Origin: Scleromitrula shiraiana
Lineage: Eukaryota; Ascomycota; Leotiomycetes; Helotiales; Sclerotiniaceae
Direction of reading: 5' to 3'
NCBI GenBank assembly: GCA_028455995.1
Contig: JABELC010000007.1
Location: 2,164,001-2,228,000, forward strand
DNA length: 64,000 nt
Part shown: positions 1 to 10,521 of the stretch, one piece after another
How positions within the stretch are numbered: position 1 is the stretch's first letter
Layout: the number at the start of each line of letters is the position of its first letter
Notes under the pieces: model-generated
Seen by the model: only the letters and a program-made list of their open reading frames with translations
Told to the model about the DNA's origin: nothing
Databases searched by the model: none
Made by a program: the position numbers and the translations under genes

Positions 1-590
1 GCACATGGACAACCACCGAAACCGCTTCTCCATCCACCAAAACTCTCTCTCTGGTAATGAACCCCGGTTACGGAAAATCATCCGATGCAACATCCAATAC
101 CAAAGCAGGCGTCAGCGCATCAGAATCAGCATGTAAATGTCCCGCACAAGCTACCGTAACCGTTACTCAATATCTTACAAATCTCCCCACCGCTGTTCCA
201 ACAGCAACGCCCTCTACATTCAACGCTACAAACCCCACTTCTGAAGTTACCCCTGCAGCTACTTCAACTTCCACCCAAGTAGTCATTCCACTTTCAAGTT
301 CCTCTCAAACTACCTCCACATCTACCTACACACTACCCGCCTCAACCTCTACTTCCACACTTACTCCCTTCCTTAACTCTACCGTTCCGTCCACCCATTC
401 TCACTCCACTGGAACAGGAACCATTCTTGGAACAGCTCAAAGCTCAATCGGACAACCGACACCCATACCTCCCCACGCATCAGAACCAGCAAACCCAGTC
501 TTCACTGGCTCGGCTACAGCTCCACTTTCTGTTGGCAAACAGGGGGTTGCGTTGATTGTCGGATTCATCGCCATGGCCATACTCGTCTGA
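1..590 (+). CDS. C-terminal part of a Ser/Thr-rich GPI-anchored surface protein (5' end outside window)
   Basis: The reading frame is open from base 3 to the TGA at 588-590, so the gene starts before the window; the ATG at 57 is internal. The first ~150 residues are almost only Ser, Thr, Pro and Ala, typical of O-glycosylated wall proteins. A short CKCPAQ segment early in the frame suggests a preceding Cys-containing domain. The protein ends with a ~20-residue hydrophobic tail (after VGKQG) preceded by small residues (GSATAPLS), the classic GPI attachment signal. It is likely secreted and linked to the plasma membrane or cell wall. The N-terminal domain, and so the function, cannot be seen. 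Confidence 0.75.
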   Translation, partial: TWTTTETASPSTKTLSLVMNPGYGKSSDATSNTKAGVSASESACKCPAQATVTVTQYLTNLPTAVPTATPSTFNATNPTSEVTPAATSTSTQVVIPLSSSSQTTSTSTYTLPASTSTSTLTPFLNSTVPSTHSHSTGTGTILGTAQSSIGQPTPIPPHASEPANPVFTGSATAPLSVGKQGVALIVGFIAMAILV

Positions 591-714
591 GATGATGGAT
601 GGATGGAGTTTCTCTTCTCGATGGTAGTAGTTTAAGGATCTGATATTTTACTTGATTTCATTTGGGTTAGGTTGGGCTAGGGTGCTTTGATTAGGTTTAG
701 TTGATTGATTGATG

Positions 715-746
715 GAGAGAGAGAGAGAGAGAGAGGGAGGGAGGGA
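715..746. repeat. (GA)n / (GGGA)n microsatellite
   Basis: About ten GA dinucleotides followed by three GGGA units, just downstream of the GPI-protein stop codon. Confidence 0.9.
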
Positions 747-1120
747 CCGAAAAAGAAAATTGATCAGAGTTGAATTAAAATGAATCGATAAGAAGTTTGC
801 TTTCTTTTATTTTGATTCATATTCTTCTCATTCAGTTCCATGTCATTCCTTTCCCGATCCTACTTTTGCCGAAAATCTATCACTTCTCCTCTTATCCATC
901 CTTTTCTGCTATTCATGTTATACGCGCGTTATTTTCATTTCTCCCCCCCCCTGTTCTTATTTGCACTCAGTCTTATTTGCACTCAGTTACGTTTTCCTAC
1001 CTCTTGCATATACACAATACACCACAACACAGAGGATCCTGTCTTTTGTACTGGTTCGATTTTCATACATACGGTCCTTAGGATACAATACAACGCACTG
1101 GCTAGCTGGTCGGTTGGTAG

Positions 1121-1152
1121 ATTGGATGGATGGATGGATGGATGGATGGATG
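1121..1152. repeat. (GGAT)n microsatellite
   Basis: Seven to eight tandem GGAT units. The same tetramer recurs at many places in the window (51.8, 51.96, 57.56, 58.80 and 60.0 kb). Confidence 0.9.
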
Positions 1153-1186
1153 CCTGGATTGTTTGCTTAAGTGCTAGGAATTATGA

Positions 1187-1380
1187 TAAAATAAAATAAA
1201 ATAAAATAAAATAAAATAAAATAAAATAAAATAAAATAAAATAAAATAAAATAAAATAAAATAAAATAAAATAAAATAAAATAAAATAAAATAAAATAAA
1301 ATAAAATAAAATAAAATAAAATAAAATAAAATAAAATAAAATAAAATAAAATAAAATAAAATAAAACAAAATAAAATAAA
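1187..1380. repeat. Long (TAAAA)n pentanucleotide array
   Basis: Roughly 39 tandem copies of TAAAA, almost perfect, with one A-to-C change near 1366, then degenerating into TGAAATAACATGACATAAAAT. It is the longest uninterrupted simple repeat in the window (~190 bp). Confidence 0.95.
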
Positions 1381-1604
1381 GTGAAATAACATGACATAAA
1401 ATAAAATAAAACAAAACAATTGCCCAACAAAAACACACCATCCCATAAATCCCCATCTATTGATCACCAGACGAAGTATGCAATGACACCAAGTCCCGCA
1501 ATTATCTATGTTCATTGCCACCCCCCTAGCCATCCATCCGCAACGACAGGAAAACATACCTCTCCTTTCTTTTACAAAGTAACTGGTATCCTACACAAAC
1601 TAAT

Positions 1605-1650
1605 AAACCAAACCAAACTAAACTAAACTAAACTAAACCAAACTAAACTA
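1605..1650. repeat. (AAACT/AAACC)n pentanucleotide repeat
   Basis: About nine tandem five-base units alternating AAACT and AAACC. A CTTC-rich tract (about 1681-1715) follows. Confidence 0.85.
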
Positions 1651-2089
1651 GCCTGAGAAGATTACAACATCTACGCGCTCACTCTCCCTCCCTTCCTTCC
1701 TTCCTTCTTTCCTTCACGCGTTATCGCTTGCGTGAATTATGCCAACTCGGCTCTTCTATTTAGTATATTAGAACATAGAGAATGGCAGAACGACATCTTC
1801 GTTGTAGCATAACTCTCGTCAAATAAAAGGGTATCATATTTTCAATCTCATCTAAGATGACCGTCTTATCTTCCTCTCTCCCAAGCCGATCTATACATAC
1901 AATAGAGGTGTCAGAAGTAATGTAATAGTTCCAATCCATTTCAATCTTTTCCTTTTGTTGCCTGCCCGTTTTTTTTTCTCTTGCCCTGGGCTATCCATTC
2001 CAAACTACCTATCCTGTTGTAACTCCTGAGAAAGAAATGGTGGATGGGTAATAGTATGTATGTATGTATGCACCAAAGATGTCCCTGTC

Positions 2090-2116
2090 CGAATTCCAAT
2101 TCCAATTCCAATTCCA
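2090..2116. repeat. (AATTCC)n hexanucleotide repeat
   Basis: Four tandem AATTCC units, preceded by a short GTAT tetramer run at 2057-2073. It lies in the 3' flank of the capping enzyme gene. The complementary hexamer GGAATT recurs at 58.84 kb. Confidence 0.85.
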
Positions 2117-2199
2117 CATAGCATCACACCAAACCGCATCGCCAGATAAACACACACACAAAAAAAGATGACCATTTCCCGCCCCCCCAAAACAAAAAA

Positions 2200-3345
2200 T
2201 CAAGCCCCCCCCGCAGCCCTCTTCTTCCACTCCTCCCGAATCCTATACGCCATCCCGATCAAATCCTTCTCCGTAACCCTATCCCTAATACTCTCAATCA
2301 CGCTCTCCACCGTACTAACATGATTAGCCTGCTCCTTGTCATCTCTAAACTTCATGAACCGCCACCTCTTACTCGCATCCATATAACACTCGACAATGCG
2401 ATCCTGCAATGGCTCTTCCAGCCTCTTTAGGTTGTCCCATTCTTCGGGTTCTAGAAACATGGTGCTGTACCAGTCGTCTTTGCCCTGCCCGATATGCACG
2501 AACAGGTTGCAGGTGGGCAGGGCGTCGTAGTCTGGGTACGGTTCTGTGATCGATTCGGAGATATCGAAGTCATCTGGTTGACGAAGCGGGAAATCAAGAG
2601 AGAGTCGAAAATCAATACTATTCTCATTTTCCGGTTTCCACTTCAGTATATGTTGATCAGTGCCATGTTTATACTCCGTACTCCTGCACGTAAAAATAAG
2701 CCCATCATTGCCATGCGGCAAACTAGGCAGAATCTGTCGAAACATCATCTCAACCGCATAGCTAAACTGCATCTGTTTCAGCTCCATCAGGAAATGCATG
2801 TATTGTTTTTCCTCGGGGTAATCCCGCAGCATTTCCTCATATGGCGTAAATATTCGCTCTTTGAAATAGGCGATGCGTTTGTCCAGTGTGCGATTCATAA
2901 GTGTATTTCCATCCAGCATCATACAATCGAATACCAAATATTTTGCTTGCATACTCCCATTGGGCAATTTATCCAGAACCAATTCCCCATCTATCAACGT
3001 CTTTGTATGGAACCCCTCCACATTTCGCGGGATAGGAAAATGCAGTCCCCCCTTGGGTATATACCAGTAATCATTCCGGCGATCAATTAAATAATGACAT
3101 TCCTCGCCCGCATCATCGGTCGTAAGATACAGAAGATATCGAAAGCCGTCTGATTTCTCGCACACGTAGTAATCTTGATGTGTTAATTCTTCGAGGTGGC
3201 GGCGCGTGAAACTGACCGGTTGCGCGCCGGGGAAACTGGGGTTATTGCGCTGGAGAAGTTGGGCTACTTCTCGTCGCATTGTGTGAAGAACGTCGCCTTG
3301 TGCGGGGATTCCTGGCGCTTGGATGTCTGCTACTGGGCCGCTCAT
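2200..3345 (-). CDS. CEG1: mRNA guanylyltransferase (capping enzyme alpha subunit)
   Basis: A 381-residue single-exon protein that transfers GMP from GTP to the 5'-diphosphate end of nascent mRNA in the nucleus. All nucleotidyltransferase motifs are visible: motif I KSDG with the GMP-accepting lysine at K64, motif III DGELV (119-123), motif IV DGLIF (214-218), motif V LKWKP (234-238), and a C-terminal OB-fold ending in motif VI RDDKEQANH (about 334-342). The length fits the fungal single-domain enzyme, in which the RNA triphosphatase is a separate protein, unlike the fused animal enzyme. The ATG is the first in frame. The gene is intact and contains no intron. Confidence 0.96.
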   Translation of the reverse strand: MSGPVADIQAPGIPAQGDVLHTMRREVAQLLQRNNPSFPGAQPVSFTRRHLEELTHQDYYVCEKSDGFRYLLYLTTDDAGEECHYLIDRRNDYWYIPKGGLHFPIPRNVEGFHTKTLIDGELVLDKLPNGSMQAKYLVFDCMMLDGNTLMNRTLDKRIAYFKERIFTPYEEMLRDYPEEKQYMHFLMELKQMQFSYAVEMMFRQILPSLPHGNDGLIFTCRSTEYKHGTDQHILKWKPENENSIDFRLSLDFPLRQPDDFDISESITEPYPDYDALPTCNLFVHIGQGKDDWYSTMFLEPEEWDNLKRLEEPLQDRIVECYMDASKRWRFMKFRDDKEQANHVSTVESVIESIRDRVTEKDLIGMAYRIREEWKKRAAGGA

Positions 3346-4113
3346 CTTGGATGGTTTGGTGTGTTTGTGAGGTCGTGAGTGGCGTGGTTGGGATCGCGCG
3401 CGATCGATGGGTTGGGAGGTTCGATTGTTCTTGAGATGGCGAGGGAAGTTGTCGAAACGATTGATTGTGATGGGAAGGTTAAGGAAACGAGCGTAGAGTC
3501 TTTTGTATCGCGTGGCTATTTCGAGTATAGGAATCCTTCTTCTACTTTGCTTTGAAAATCCTATCTATTCGATTGTTCGTTCGTTGGTGAATTTGCGCAC
3601 AAGCATACGACTTTCTATCTCTAGTCATCCAAAGTTCTTCTTATATTATTTAATATAGCTAATGTCTCGCTTCATCACATTTTTAGTGTGTGTTATTAGT
3701 GTGCTTATAAGGCTGAAGATCGGCGTTAAGGTTTGGAATTTCCCCGATCAGATTATTTCTAACGTTTAGGCCATTGAATAGGCCAGGCTGTTTGACCACG
3801 GGAAAAGATGTTCATGGAATTTGATATGTATACACGATATTTAGTCGACACTCTTTTGTTAATCTATAATATTCTTAGGTTTCCCTTATATAAGACTTGT
3901 GTTAAATTGGTAGAATGAGAAGATGAATTTATCCTTCTAAGAGCTACTGGCTTGAGACAATAGTTCCATTCAATCATAATCATACACACATCATCATCCT
4001 CTCTTCCCGTAGAAGAGACTTCGTTCTCAGGTCATAAGTATGAGTATCCCAATTTCTATCCAGCAGACAATATACGAATGGCCTCCAATCGGCACCGGAT
4101 ATACTCTTCTCCT
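3346..4113. other. Intergenic, no gene seen
   Basis: 5' flank of the capping enzyme and 3' flank of the next minus-strand gene. No reading frame of useful length and no clear repeat was seen. Confidence 0.6.
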
Positions 4114-4932
4114 CTACCTGCTATTGCTGGGTTCCCACATCTCCCCATCGTTTTCAATAGTCGTCTCATCTGGTTCCTGGTCTTCCGTCTCTAAAGTATC
4201 AGAGACTCTTTGACCCTGATCGGCTCCATTCTCTGAAACCACCTGATCTCGCGATGGATCTTGAGTCTGCGATTCATAGTATCTCTTGATCCAACGCCAA
4301 TTGTCGCCAACCGTCTGCTTGGAAACATTGGGATCATTCAACTTTTTCCATCTCTCCTCACGGATTTCTTCTAGCTTTACTCGAGGCCATTGCCCTCCGC
4401 TAATTTGTACGTAGCTTATTCTGCCCATGAGCATACCAAATAGTACACCCCGACCGATAAGTTGTGCTCGTTGGATCGACTCAAATTTCCCAAAACGCTG
4501 CTCATAAGCCTTATAGATTCTTGGACTTTTGGACATGACCAGTAGCGATACCGCCGCACCCCCAAGAAGACCCCCAAGAAACATTGCCGAATCAATGCTA
4601 CACGCTTTCTGAAATTTCTTGAACTGCTGGGGACCAAATGCCTTCTTCAAATCTTCAATTTCTCCCCGCTTCTCGGCTCTTTGTAATACTGGAATCCCTT
4701 TAAAACGTTCAGGCTCAATCGTAAGCATGCTAAAAATGGCAAAAGCAGGAGGCGTGACAACTACCCATTTAAGAAAAGTCCTACGTCTCAGTTGTGCTCC
4801 GCCTTTGAACCGGGCGATGAGGCTGAGCGGAGTAGCAACCAGGACACCCAAGATAGTTCCTTGACATAGATCGTGATTGAGCCTGTTGCTGGGGAAATCC
4901 GAAGCGACAGACGGGATGAAAATTCTGGGCAT
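4114..4932 (-). CDS. Hypothetical fungal multi-pass membrane protein
   Basis: A 272-residue single-exon protein that I do not recognise. Hydrophobic stretches at about residues 26-40, 55-70 and 115-135, plus a weaker one near 160-175, suggest three or four membrane segments. Several are rich in Gly and small residues (GTILGVLVATPLS, GGLLGGAAVSLLV). The middle is basic (RAEKRGEIEDLKKAF). The C-terminal ~70 residues are acidic and probably disordered. A small basic protein with glycine-rich helices could sit in the mitochondrial inner membrane, but that is inference. The start is the first ATG in frame. Confidence 0.7.
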   Translation of the reverse strand: MPRIFIPSVASDFPSNRLNHDLCQGTILGVLVATPLSLIARFKGGAQLRRRTFLKWVVVTPPAFAIFSMLTIEPERFKGIPVLQRAEKRGEIEDLKKAFGPQQFKKFQKACSIDSAMFLGGLLGGAAVSLLVMSKSPRIYKAYEQRFGKFESIQRAQLIGRGVLFGMLMGRISYVQISGGQWPRVKLEEIREERWKKLNDPNVSKQTVGDNWRWIKRYYESQTQDPSRDQVVSENGADQGQRVSDTLETEDQEPDETTIENDGEMWEPSNSR

Positions 4933-6260
4933 TGTCGTTGAAATGTGAATTTCGTTTTGATGATATAAAACAGACGAACTCCTAAAGGGGTGCCAAAAAA
5001 AAAGAGCAGAATATATACCGGGCTGGGGAGAGGAAATTGGATATATAAATATTTTTATTGATGGCGTGTTCGAAGAGATAGGTTATCAATTACCCTGACC
5101 TGGATATTTTGGCGGATATTTAATCCGAAACATTTGTGCTTTCCCCAAGGGGTAATACACTTGCATATCGTATATAAAAAAGCGACAAAAATGAAATTCT
5201 GTATTATTTTATATCACTGTTCAAATTTCATTTTATAAAACACGGTTCGATTAGCATTATCGTCATCGTAATCAATGGTATAATCCTCAATATGTCCAAC
5301 TACAGTCAACAACAGCTAGTATCATCAACATATCTAAGATCTTACCCATGCAAGTGTGTATTAAGTCATCCCCATGGTCCAATTAAATCACAACATCAAT
5401 GAATATGGTGAGTAAAACCTAGAGAACCTTCTCAGACTATGCCTCACTTGTTCAGGTAAATTTCTTAATTCATAAACTACCTAAAGTTACTGTATCATTC
5501 TAAGGTCACGTGCACATCCACCTATATACGGACCTACGATGCAACCCTTCCCAGGTAATCAACAACTGTTACAACATTACCATATACGTATTATTGTGAT
5601 ATAGTTCATATCCCGAGATTCTATTAGATTTTAGATAGTTAAAAAATCGTATTGTGGATATTGATTTTAAATAATCACACAGTTTTGTCTAATGTAATTA
5701 GCTTGAAATATCGAATTGCTCAACTAGAAACTACATAATGAACATATAGATTGGAGGATAGTGTATGAATCAATATACTTTCTGATGCAATGATGTATTG
5801 TAGAGGTTTTATCACTAAACCTAGCTAGTTGACCGCCGATTTGTCATGACATCATCAGGAGGAGGAATTCCAAGTCAATTTGTGATGTCTAGGTCTCATG
5901 AAAGTTTCTTCAAAAACTATACACGATCGGTATTCCAGCTCACTGGCTCTGATGTTCTTGCTTTATCTTACAACTTTTGGTGATGTGGAGCACAAAATAG
6001 GGGAACTTGGTAGAGCAACACATCGATGACCTTGGGTGGGGAAAAGAACGTAAAGAGAGGAAGAGGGGAGTAAAGACAGATAGACGTTGTGTTAATGGGG
6101 AGAGAACTGATATGTTGTGACTGAAGATTGAGAGGAGAGGTAGTTGATAAGGATCATGAAGAGTAAGATGAAGGGATTGGCTAGGACGTGACCTGACAGC
6201 ATACAGTATCAATCTATATCGACAAGCCCTCAACTAAAATGCTACAATCATTCCTCCAAG
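4933..6260. other. Intergenic, moderately AT-rich
   Basis: No supported gene. Bases 5200-5900 are AT-rich without long frames. The 97-codon frame at 5940-6233 has no recognisable features and is probably the 3' flank of the HET gene. Confidence 0.55.
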
Positions 6261-7808
6261 TTATCGTGCGGTAATATTAACCCTATAGGTATGCTCATGT
6301 AACCCTTCCACCTCCTTCCTCACCGTAAGAACAACATATTTACTTGGAAATACCCTCGCCTTCTTTGCCCAATCAAGCCCATTCCAGCGAAAATGTGTAT
6401 ATTTGCCACTCCAAAAGTCGTAGGCAAGGTAGACCTCTTTCGCAGTCTCATAATACTCTTGTTGATTTATGATCACAAGATCAGACCATACGCGCCAATT
6501 ATGCACTCCAAAAACAATAGCAAATGATTCTTTTGATTCGGGATTTTGGAAGAAAATAACTCCGTACGAACCGTCACTTCCACCTAATTCCATGATATGA
6601 CTATGTGGCCATTGTTTTCGAGGGTAGTGCTCGAGGTATTTGAATTCTTCGCAACCCGTTGTTTGGACAAGAAATTTGTACGATACTGATCTTCTCAACG
6701 AGGATTCCATAGTACCGAATAGTGAAGGGTCGTTTTGAGATACGAATATTTGTTGAAATGAGGACTTTGGATGATAGGATATTGTATGTTTGATACTCTC
6801 ACCATTCATTTTGAACTTGACGAAATGACCTGGAACTCCAGTATGCGATCGTTTGAGGTATATGAAACATGGTTCATCTTTGTTGTAGAAGCAAGCCAAA
6901 CATGCTAGGTAGATTTGTTCCTGCGGCTCTTTCGTGATAGGAATTAAAGGAAGTCTTATACGTAACCCAAAATTGGTCATTCCGTAGTCCAGTCTAACCT
7001 GCGCATCATCGATATCATACTTCCTGATGTAAAGAGTATATGACATTGGAAAATAGTTTGAAGAGTTAGAGAATTGATCTGGGGATGAAGTAAGCATGCC
7101 CGTAGATGTTTCCTGACCGGTGAACTCCCAAGCAAATATGGAGTGGTCATTTGAGGTCTTCAGAATTTCCATCTGAAGTCTAGTGAGAGATCTCTCCCCT
7201 TCTCCATATATGACTGGAAGATTTACATCAGAAATTCCCATTAAAGAATATGCTCTATCCTCCACCCTGGAAGTCTTTCGGTTGGCTGCCCATGACATCC
7301 TCTTGGCTACACTCACTTCAAAATCCACGGTGCGCACAAGTGCTCGCCGTTCAACATTCGTGATCTTTTCTACCACATCTTCAAGACTTGTCTTACTGCC
7401 AATCTCAACCCAATCTTTCGCAAAGAACATTACACACGTAGGAGCGATCAATTCCTGTAAAGTCCAACCTTGTGTAAACCATTCGCTCCGTCGGAACGAG
7501 AAACCCCTAGATTTGGGGTCTTCATCGCTTGATACATCATTGAGATATGCATAGCAAGTCATAGAACGTCCATACCAAGAGTACATAGAATTGATTCCCT
7601 CCGAAAGTTCTGAACTGCTAGTCTTATCAATGCAACAAGTATCGATCCAAACATATGAGCAATTATCATTCAGTGCTTGACGACAACAGCTGAGAATTTT
7701 CGAGTAACCTTGCTTCTCGCGGTAACCTGCAACATTGTCGTTGATATCTTGGAATGAGACTTCATCTTCATCTTGACCCCATTTGTGGGAGAGTGTGACG
7801 AACCCTAG
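6261..7808 (-). CDS. HET-domain (heterokaryon incompatibility) protein, 5' end missing or unresolved
   Basis: The frame is open from just after a TAG at 7809-7811 down to the stop at 6261, about 515 codons. It begins GFVTLSHKWGQDEDEVSFQD, followed by VWIDTCCIDK (about 7623-7652) and then TQGWTLQELIAP. These are the three signature blocks of the HET domain, which triggers cell death after fusion of incompatible hyphae. The ~15 residues that normally precede the LSHxWG block, including the start Met, are absent. The first in-frame ATG (7586) would delete the first half of the domain. A spliced upstream exon is possible (AG acceptor near 7807) or the gene is 5'-truncated. The ~270 residues after the HET domain are unrecognised. 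No internal stops are seen, so decay is not proven. Confidence 0.75.
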   Translation of the reverse strand, partial: LGFVTLSHKWGQDEDEVSFQDINDNVAGYREKQGYSKILSCCRQALNDNCSYVWIDTCCIDKTSSSELSEGINSMYSWYGRSMTCYAYLNDVSSDEDPKSRGFSFRRSEWFTQGWTLQELIAPTCVMFFAKDWVEIGSKTSLEDVVEKITNVERRALVRTVDFEVSVAKRMSWAANRKTSRVEDRAYSLMGISDVNLPVIYGEGERSLTRLQMEILKTSNDHSIFAWEFTGQETSTGMLTSSPDQFSNSSNYFPMSYTLYIRKYDIDDAQVRLDYGMTNFGLRIRLPLIPITKEPQEQIYLACLACFYNKDEPCFIYLKRSHTGVPGHFVKFKMNGESIKHTISYHPKSSFQQIFVSQNDPSLFGTMESSLRRSVSYKFLVQTTGCEEFKYLEHYPRKQWPHSHIMELGGSDGSYGVIFFQNPESKESFAIVFGVHNWRVWSDLVIINQQEYYETAKEVYLAYDFWSGKYTHFRWNGLDWAKKARVFPSKYVVLTVRKEVEGLHEHTYRVNITAR

Positions 7809-10014
7809 CTAACTTATAGCAGAATGTGCTCGTGGTCATTTGATACACGTTCGAGTCCATATATTTTTTATTAGTGACTCCCACGATCTTTTGAAGTAAC
7901 TCGAGAGATTCAGATACTCTGCCTTGCTTATAGAAAGTGCCGGCCTGAAGTTCGAGACATCTTAAGTAATCAGAGCTTGATTCGCCAAATCCCAATCTCA
8001 CACATTAGGTAAAGTGAAGACACAAAGATTCACTTTCTTCATATAAACCGCGAACTACCGGAACGTCGTGCAACCATATTGCATTACCGATCCAAGTATC
8101 ACAGGAGGAGGCTTCCTCCTTAAGGAAATTATTAAGGTTGAATCTAAACAGGTTCTCAGCCTCTGTCAATGATTCTTCTCGTGATGTGTTCGTTTCTTTC
8201 CTACTTCTACCTAGCATCGTTAGCGACGATAATGTGATACTGTGTGTTGGTCCAAAGTATCGTAGAGCAATCTGCGTTGTATTGCAAAATTCAATTTCAG
8301 CTTCGTGATAGTTTCCATGTTTATACAATATCCTCCCCCATAAATAAGATGATCGTCGATGGAAAAAATGCTCGCGGCTCAAGATTGTTGTTATTCTCTT
8401 ATGGAAATCGCGGTGGAATTTGGTTACAACACTGAGTTGATCACTTCATATTGAGTGCTCAATATAGTCAAGATAGTTACTAAATATCTTAACGGTATCG
8501 GATTGTTTTTCTTTTCTTCTTACTTCGAGTGAATGCAGCGTTCCTGTCATATCCTATTTTATTGTAGACTGAGGCCAGTTGCTCGAGAATATGGATTTTT
8601 GCTTCATGGCCGGCTGGCTGATTGTATTCCAGATCGCATAACCGGGCCTCTGAATGTCTCCGTTCTTTGGGCCATACTTCATTGTTATATTTAGAGAATG
8701 TAACCCAATCTCTTAGGCGAGGCTTAGTCTGTGAAGTTGGGAATACGCCAATCTCCGAAAGGGGACTCGAATATAAGTTATCCCGCGGCGCTCTGAAGAT
8801 TGATAGAAATCGAGTGATAAACCTATAAGCTTAGTTATTTCTCGGCGTCGATAGTAACCTTGATTTTTCGACATGGCTTTCCGAAGAAAATCAAATGACA
8901 TTTGGGATTCTGGATTCCAAGGGCCACGCTTGATGAGTTTTATCTGCAGAATTTATCGCATCAGCGATTCGGCCTCAATATTGTAGCCCCGCTCGATAAG
9001 AAATAATGCTTTCGTTGTTGTAAAATACATATGCAGCGGGCTATCTGCCTTGTATGAATCAAACTCGAATTCTCTACAATAGAAGATTTCCCAGGCTTCC
9101 TGTACACGTCCCTGATGTCTGATGCAATTCGCCAGATTAGTTAACAGGAATAAAGATTCATCAGGCGTGACTCCTTCGCATATTTTCAAAATACCGAGAC
9201 TTCTGTTAAAGAGAAATTCGGCTTTAGCAAAGTTGCGATGATGTACGTGAGCCCATGCGAGAACTTTTGTTTTCTCGACAATAGTTAAACTACTATGTGG
9301 GATGAATTTCTGTTGCTCTTGCAATTCCAGGTCAAGTTTTTGTATGGGGATAACATCAAAGGACAGATATTTCTTGGTTTCACCTCTGTTTAACCGCTTA
9401 CTCCTGAGTGTTAAGTACTCGGGGAAGAATGAAAGTTCATCTTCTAGTCCATAAGCGACATATGTGGACAGAAAGCCATAATTTTCAATTGTGGCAGAAT
9501 GAGTGCCAGTAGCAACCTTCAAATTCTTTGGGTATTGATGACCTTCACATAGAAGTGATCCATTCTCATCTTCTTAGTCACAAGATCTTGATTGGCTGAC
9601 GTGTGTTGAGTCGTCAAGATCTAAGGAAGGTACATTCTCCAGGCCTCGGCTGCTACATAGTCGATCAAGCACTGGTGAATTTGGCACATGCACTGATGCC
9701 CAGTCAAAATGCCAGGTTTTCTCGTTAGATGGATTGTATAAATTTGGATTTTCGATGACAAGAGAATTTGGTGAAGCTGGAACCTGTTGTGCAACTTGAT
9801 ACAAGAAGAAATCGCAGAGTGACGTGCTAAAGTGAGGCATAATGTCTTCCACGGCGCTTTTTTGCTGCTGGTTCATGGCACTATCAGATTTCGATGCCAA
9901 ATCTGAACAGCGTATCATGTTGAGCCCAAGGCTTCTTGGATATTGTAATCTTCCATATCTTTTGCGAATACGCTCGATTTTGGCGTGCGGTAGACTCCAA
10001 TTAGTTTGAATGTT
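7809..10014 (-). pseudogene. Decayed TPR-repeat protein gene (NLR/kinesin-light-chain type repeats)
   Basis: A long coding-like stretch reads on one frame but is cut by TAA stops at 9574-9576, 8953-8955, 8713-8715 and 8005-8007. Between the last two stops part of it continues in another frame (about 8505-8690, KERRHSEARLCDLEY then EAKIHILEQLASVYNKIGY). The segments look like degenerate tetratricopeptide helices, e.g. FAKAEFLFNRSLGILK, NLANCIRHQGRVQEAWEIF, RILYKHGNYHEAEIEF, TFYKQGRVSESLELLQKIV. The open frame extends upstream of the first ATG (9918) to about 10014, preceded by a TAG that could be a splice acceptor. Some interruptions could be introns, but four identical TAA codons in one frame point to decay. 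The last TPR helix runs straight into the HET coding frame. Confidence 0.65.
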
Positions 10015-10047
10015 CTAGTAAGCCTCGTCGCTTCCTGGGTTGCATTT

Positions 10048-10521
10048 ACAAAAGTTCCCATGAATTAGCGAGAATGAGCTACACCCCCGTCACCTTAAAA
10101 GTCCCTCGCATACGGTTGATCATCTCGCAGTAAATAAGAATGATGAGACCTGGGACCATCTTGACTATAAGGCTGCGATGACGAAGGTCCCCCGCATGAA
10201 GTGCCCACTCAATTACTTTTTCCCAACCATGAACTTTACAGCCAGGATACGTGCATCTGGGAGACTACCTGTGAACCATGCGAAAGTTCCCCTGCATGAT
10301 AGTAGTGGTACTTTTTGGCGAAACACAATTATCAAAAAACAGCAAGGATACTATCGTAAATTCATCTTCACAGGAGAACAACAATTCACGACAAAAGTCC
10401 CCAGCAGCATATAACATATGGTAAGAATAATATCCAAACTTTCCATTGCCGTCACACTGTATTGCCAGGTCAATTGATTTTGCACTAAATATGGCGTGGC
10501 TAAAGAAAACAAAAGTCCCCA
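10048..10521. promoter_or_regulatory. Six-copy dispersed motif (consensus about ACAAAAGTYCCC, then often GCATGA)
   Basis: Copies begin at about 10048, 10095, 10183, 10281, 10391 and 10509. The core is AAAGTCCC or AAAGTTCCC, usually with GCAT a few bases later (CGCATACGG, CGCATGAAG, TGCATGATA, AGCAGCAT). Spacing increases from ~47 to ~118 bp, mostly near 100. All copies are in the same orientation and lie just upstream of a TATA box and the small gene at 10824. They could be binding sites or remnants of a ~100-bp degenerate tandem repeat. Confidence 0.5.

Larger units (their letters stand above)
591..2199. other. Intergenic region rich in microsatellites
   Basis: No convincing gene is present. 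The stretch holds the 3' flanks of the two convergent neighbours and several simple repeats, listed separately. Open frames here translate to low-complexity peptides such as repeated Phe-Ile-Leu-Phe-Tyr and are artefacts. Confidence 0.7.

Noticed and set aside
1167..1557. Three overlapping minus-strand frames encoding Phe-Ile-Leu-Phe-Tyr runs
   Set aside because: They are translations of the TAAAA array and have no other sequence support.
2494..3090. 198-codon plus-strand frame
   Set aside because: Antisense to the guanylyltransferase catalytic core, with no family features; chance open frame.
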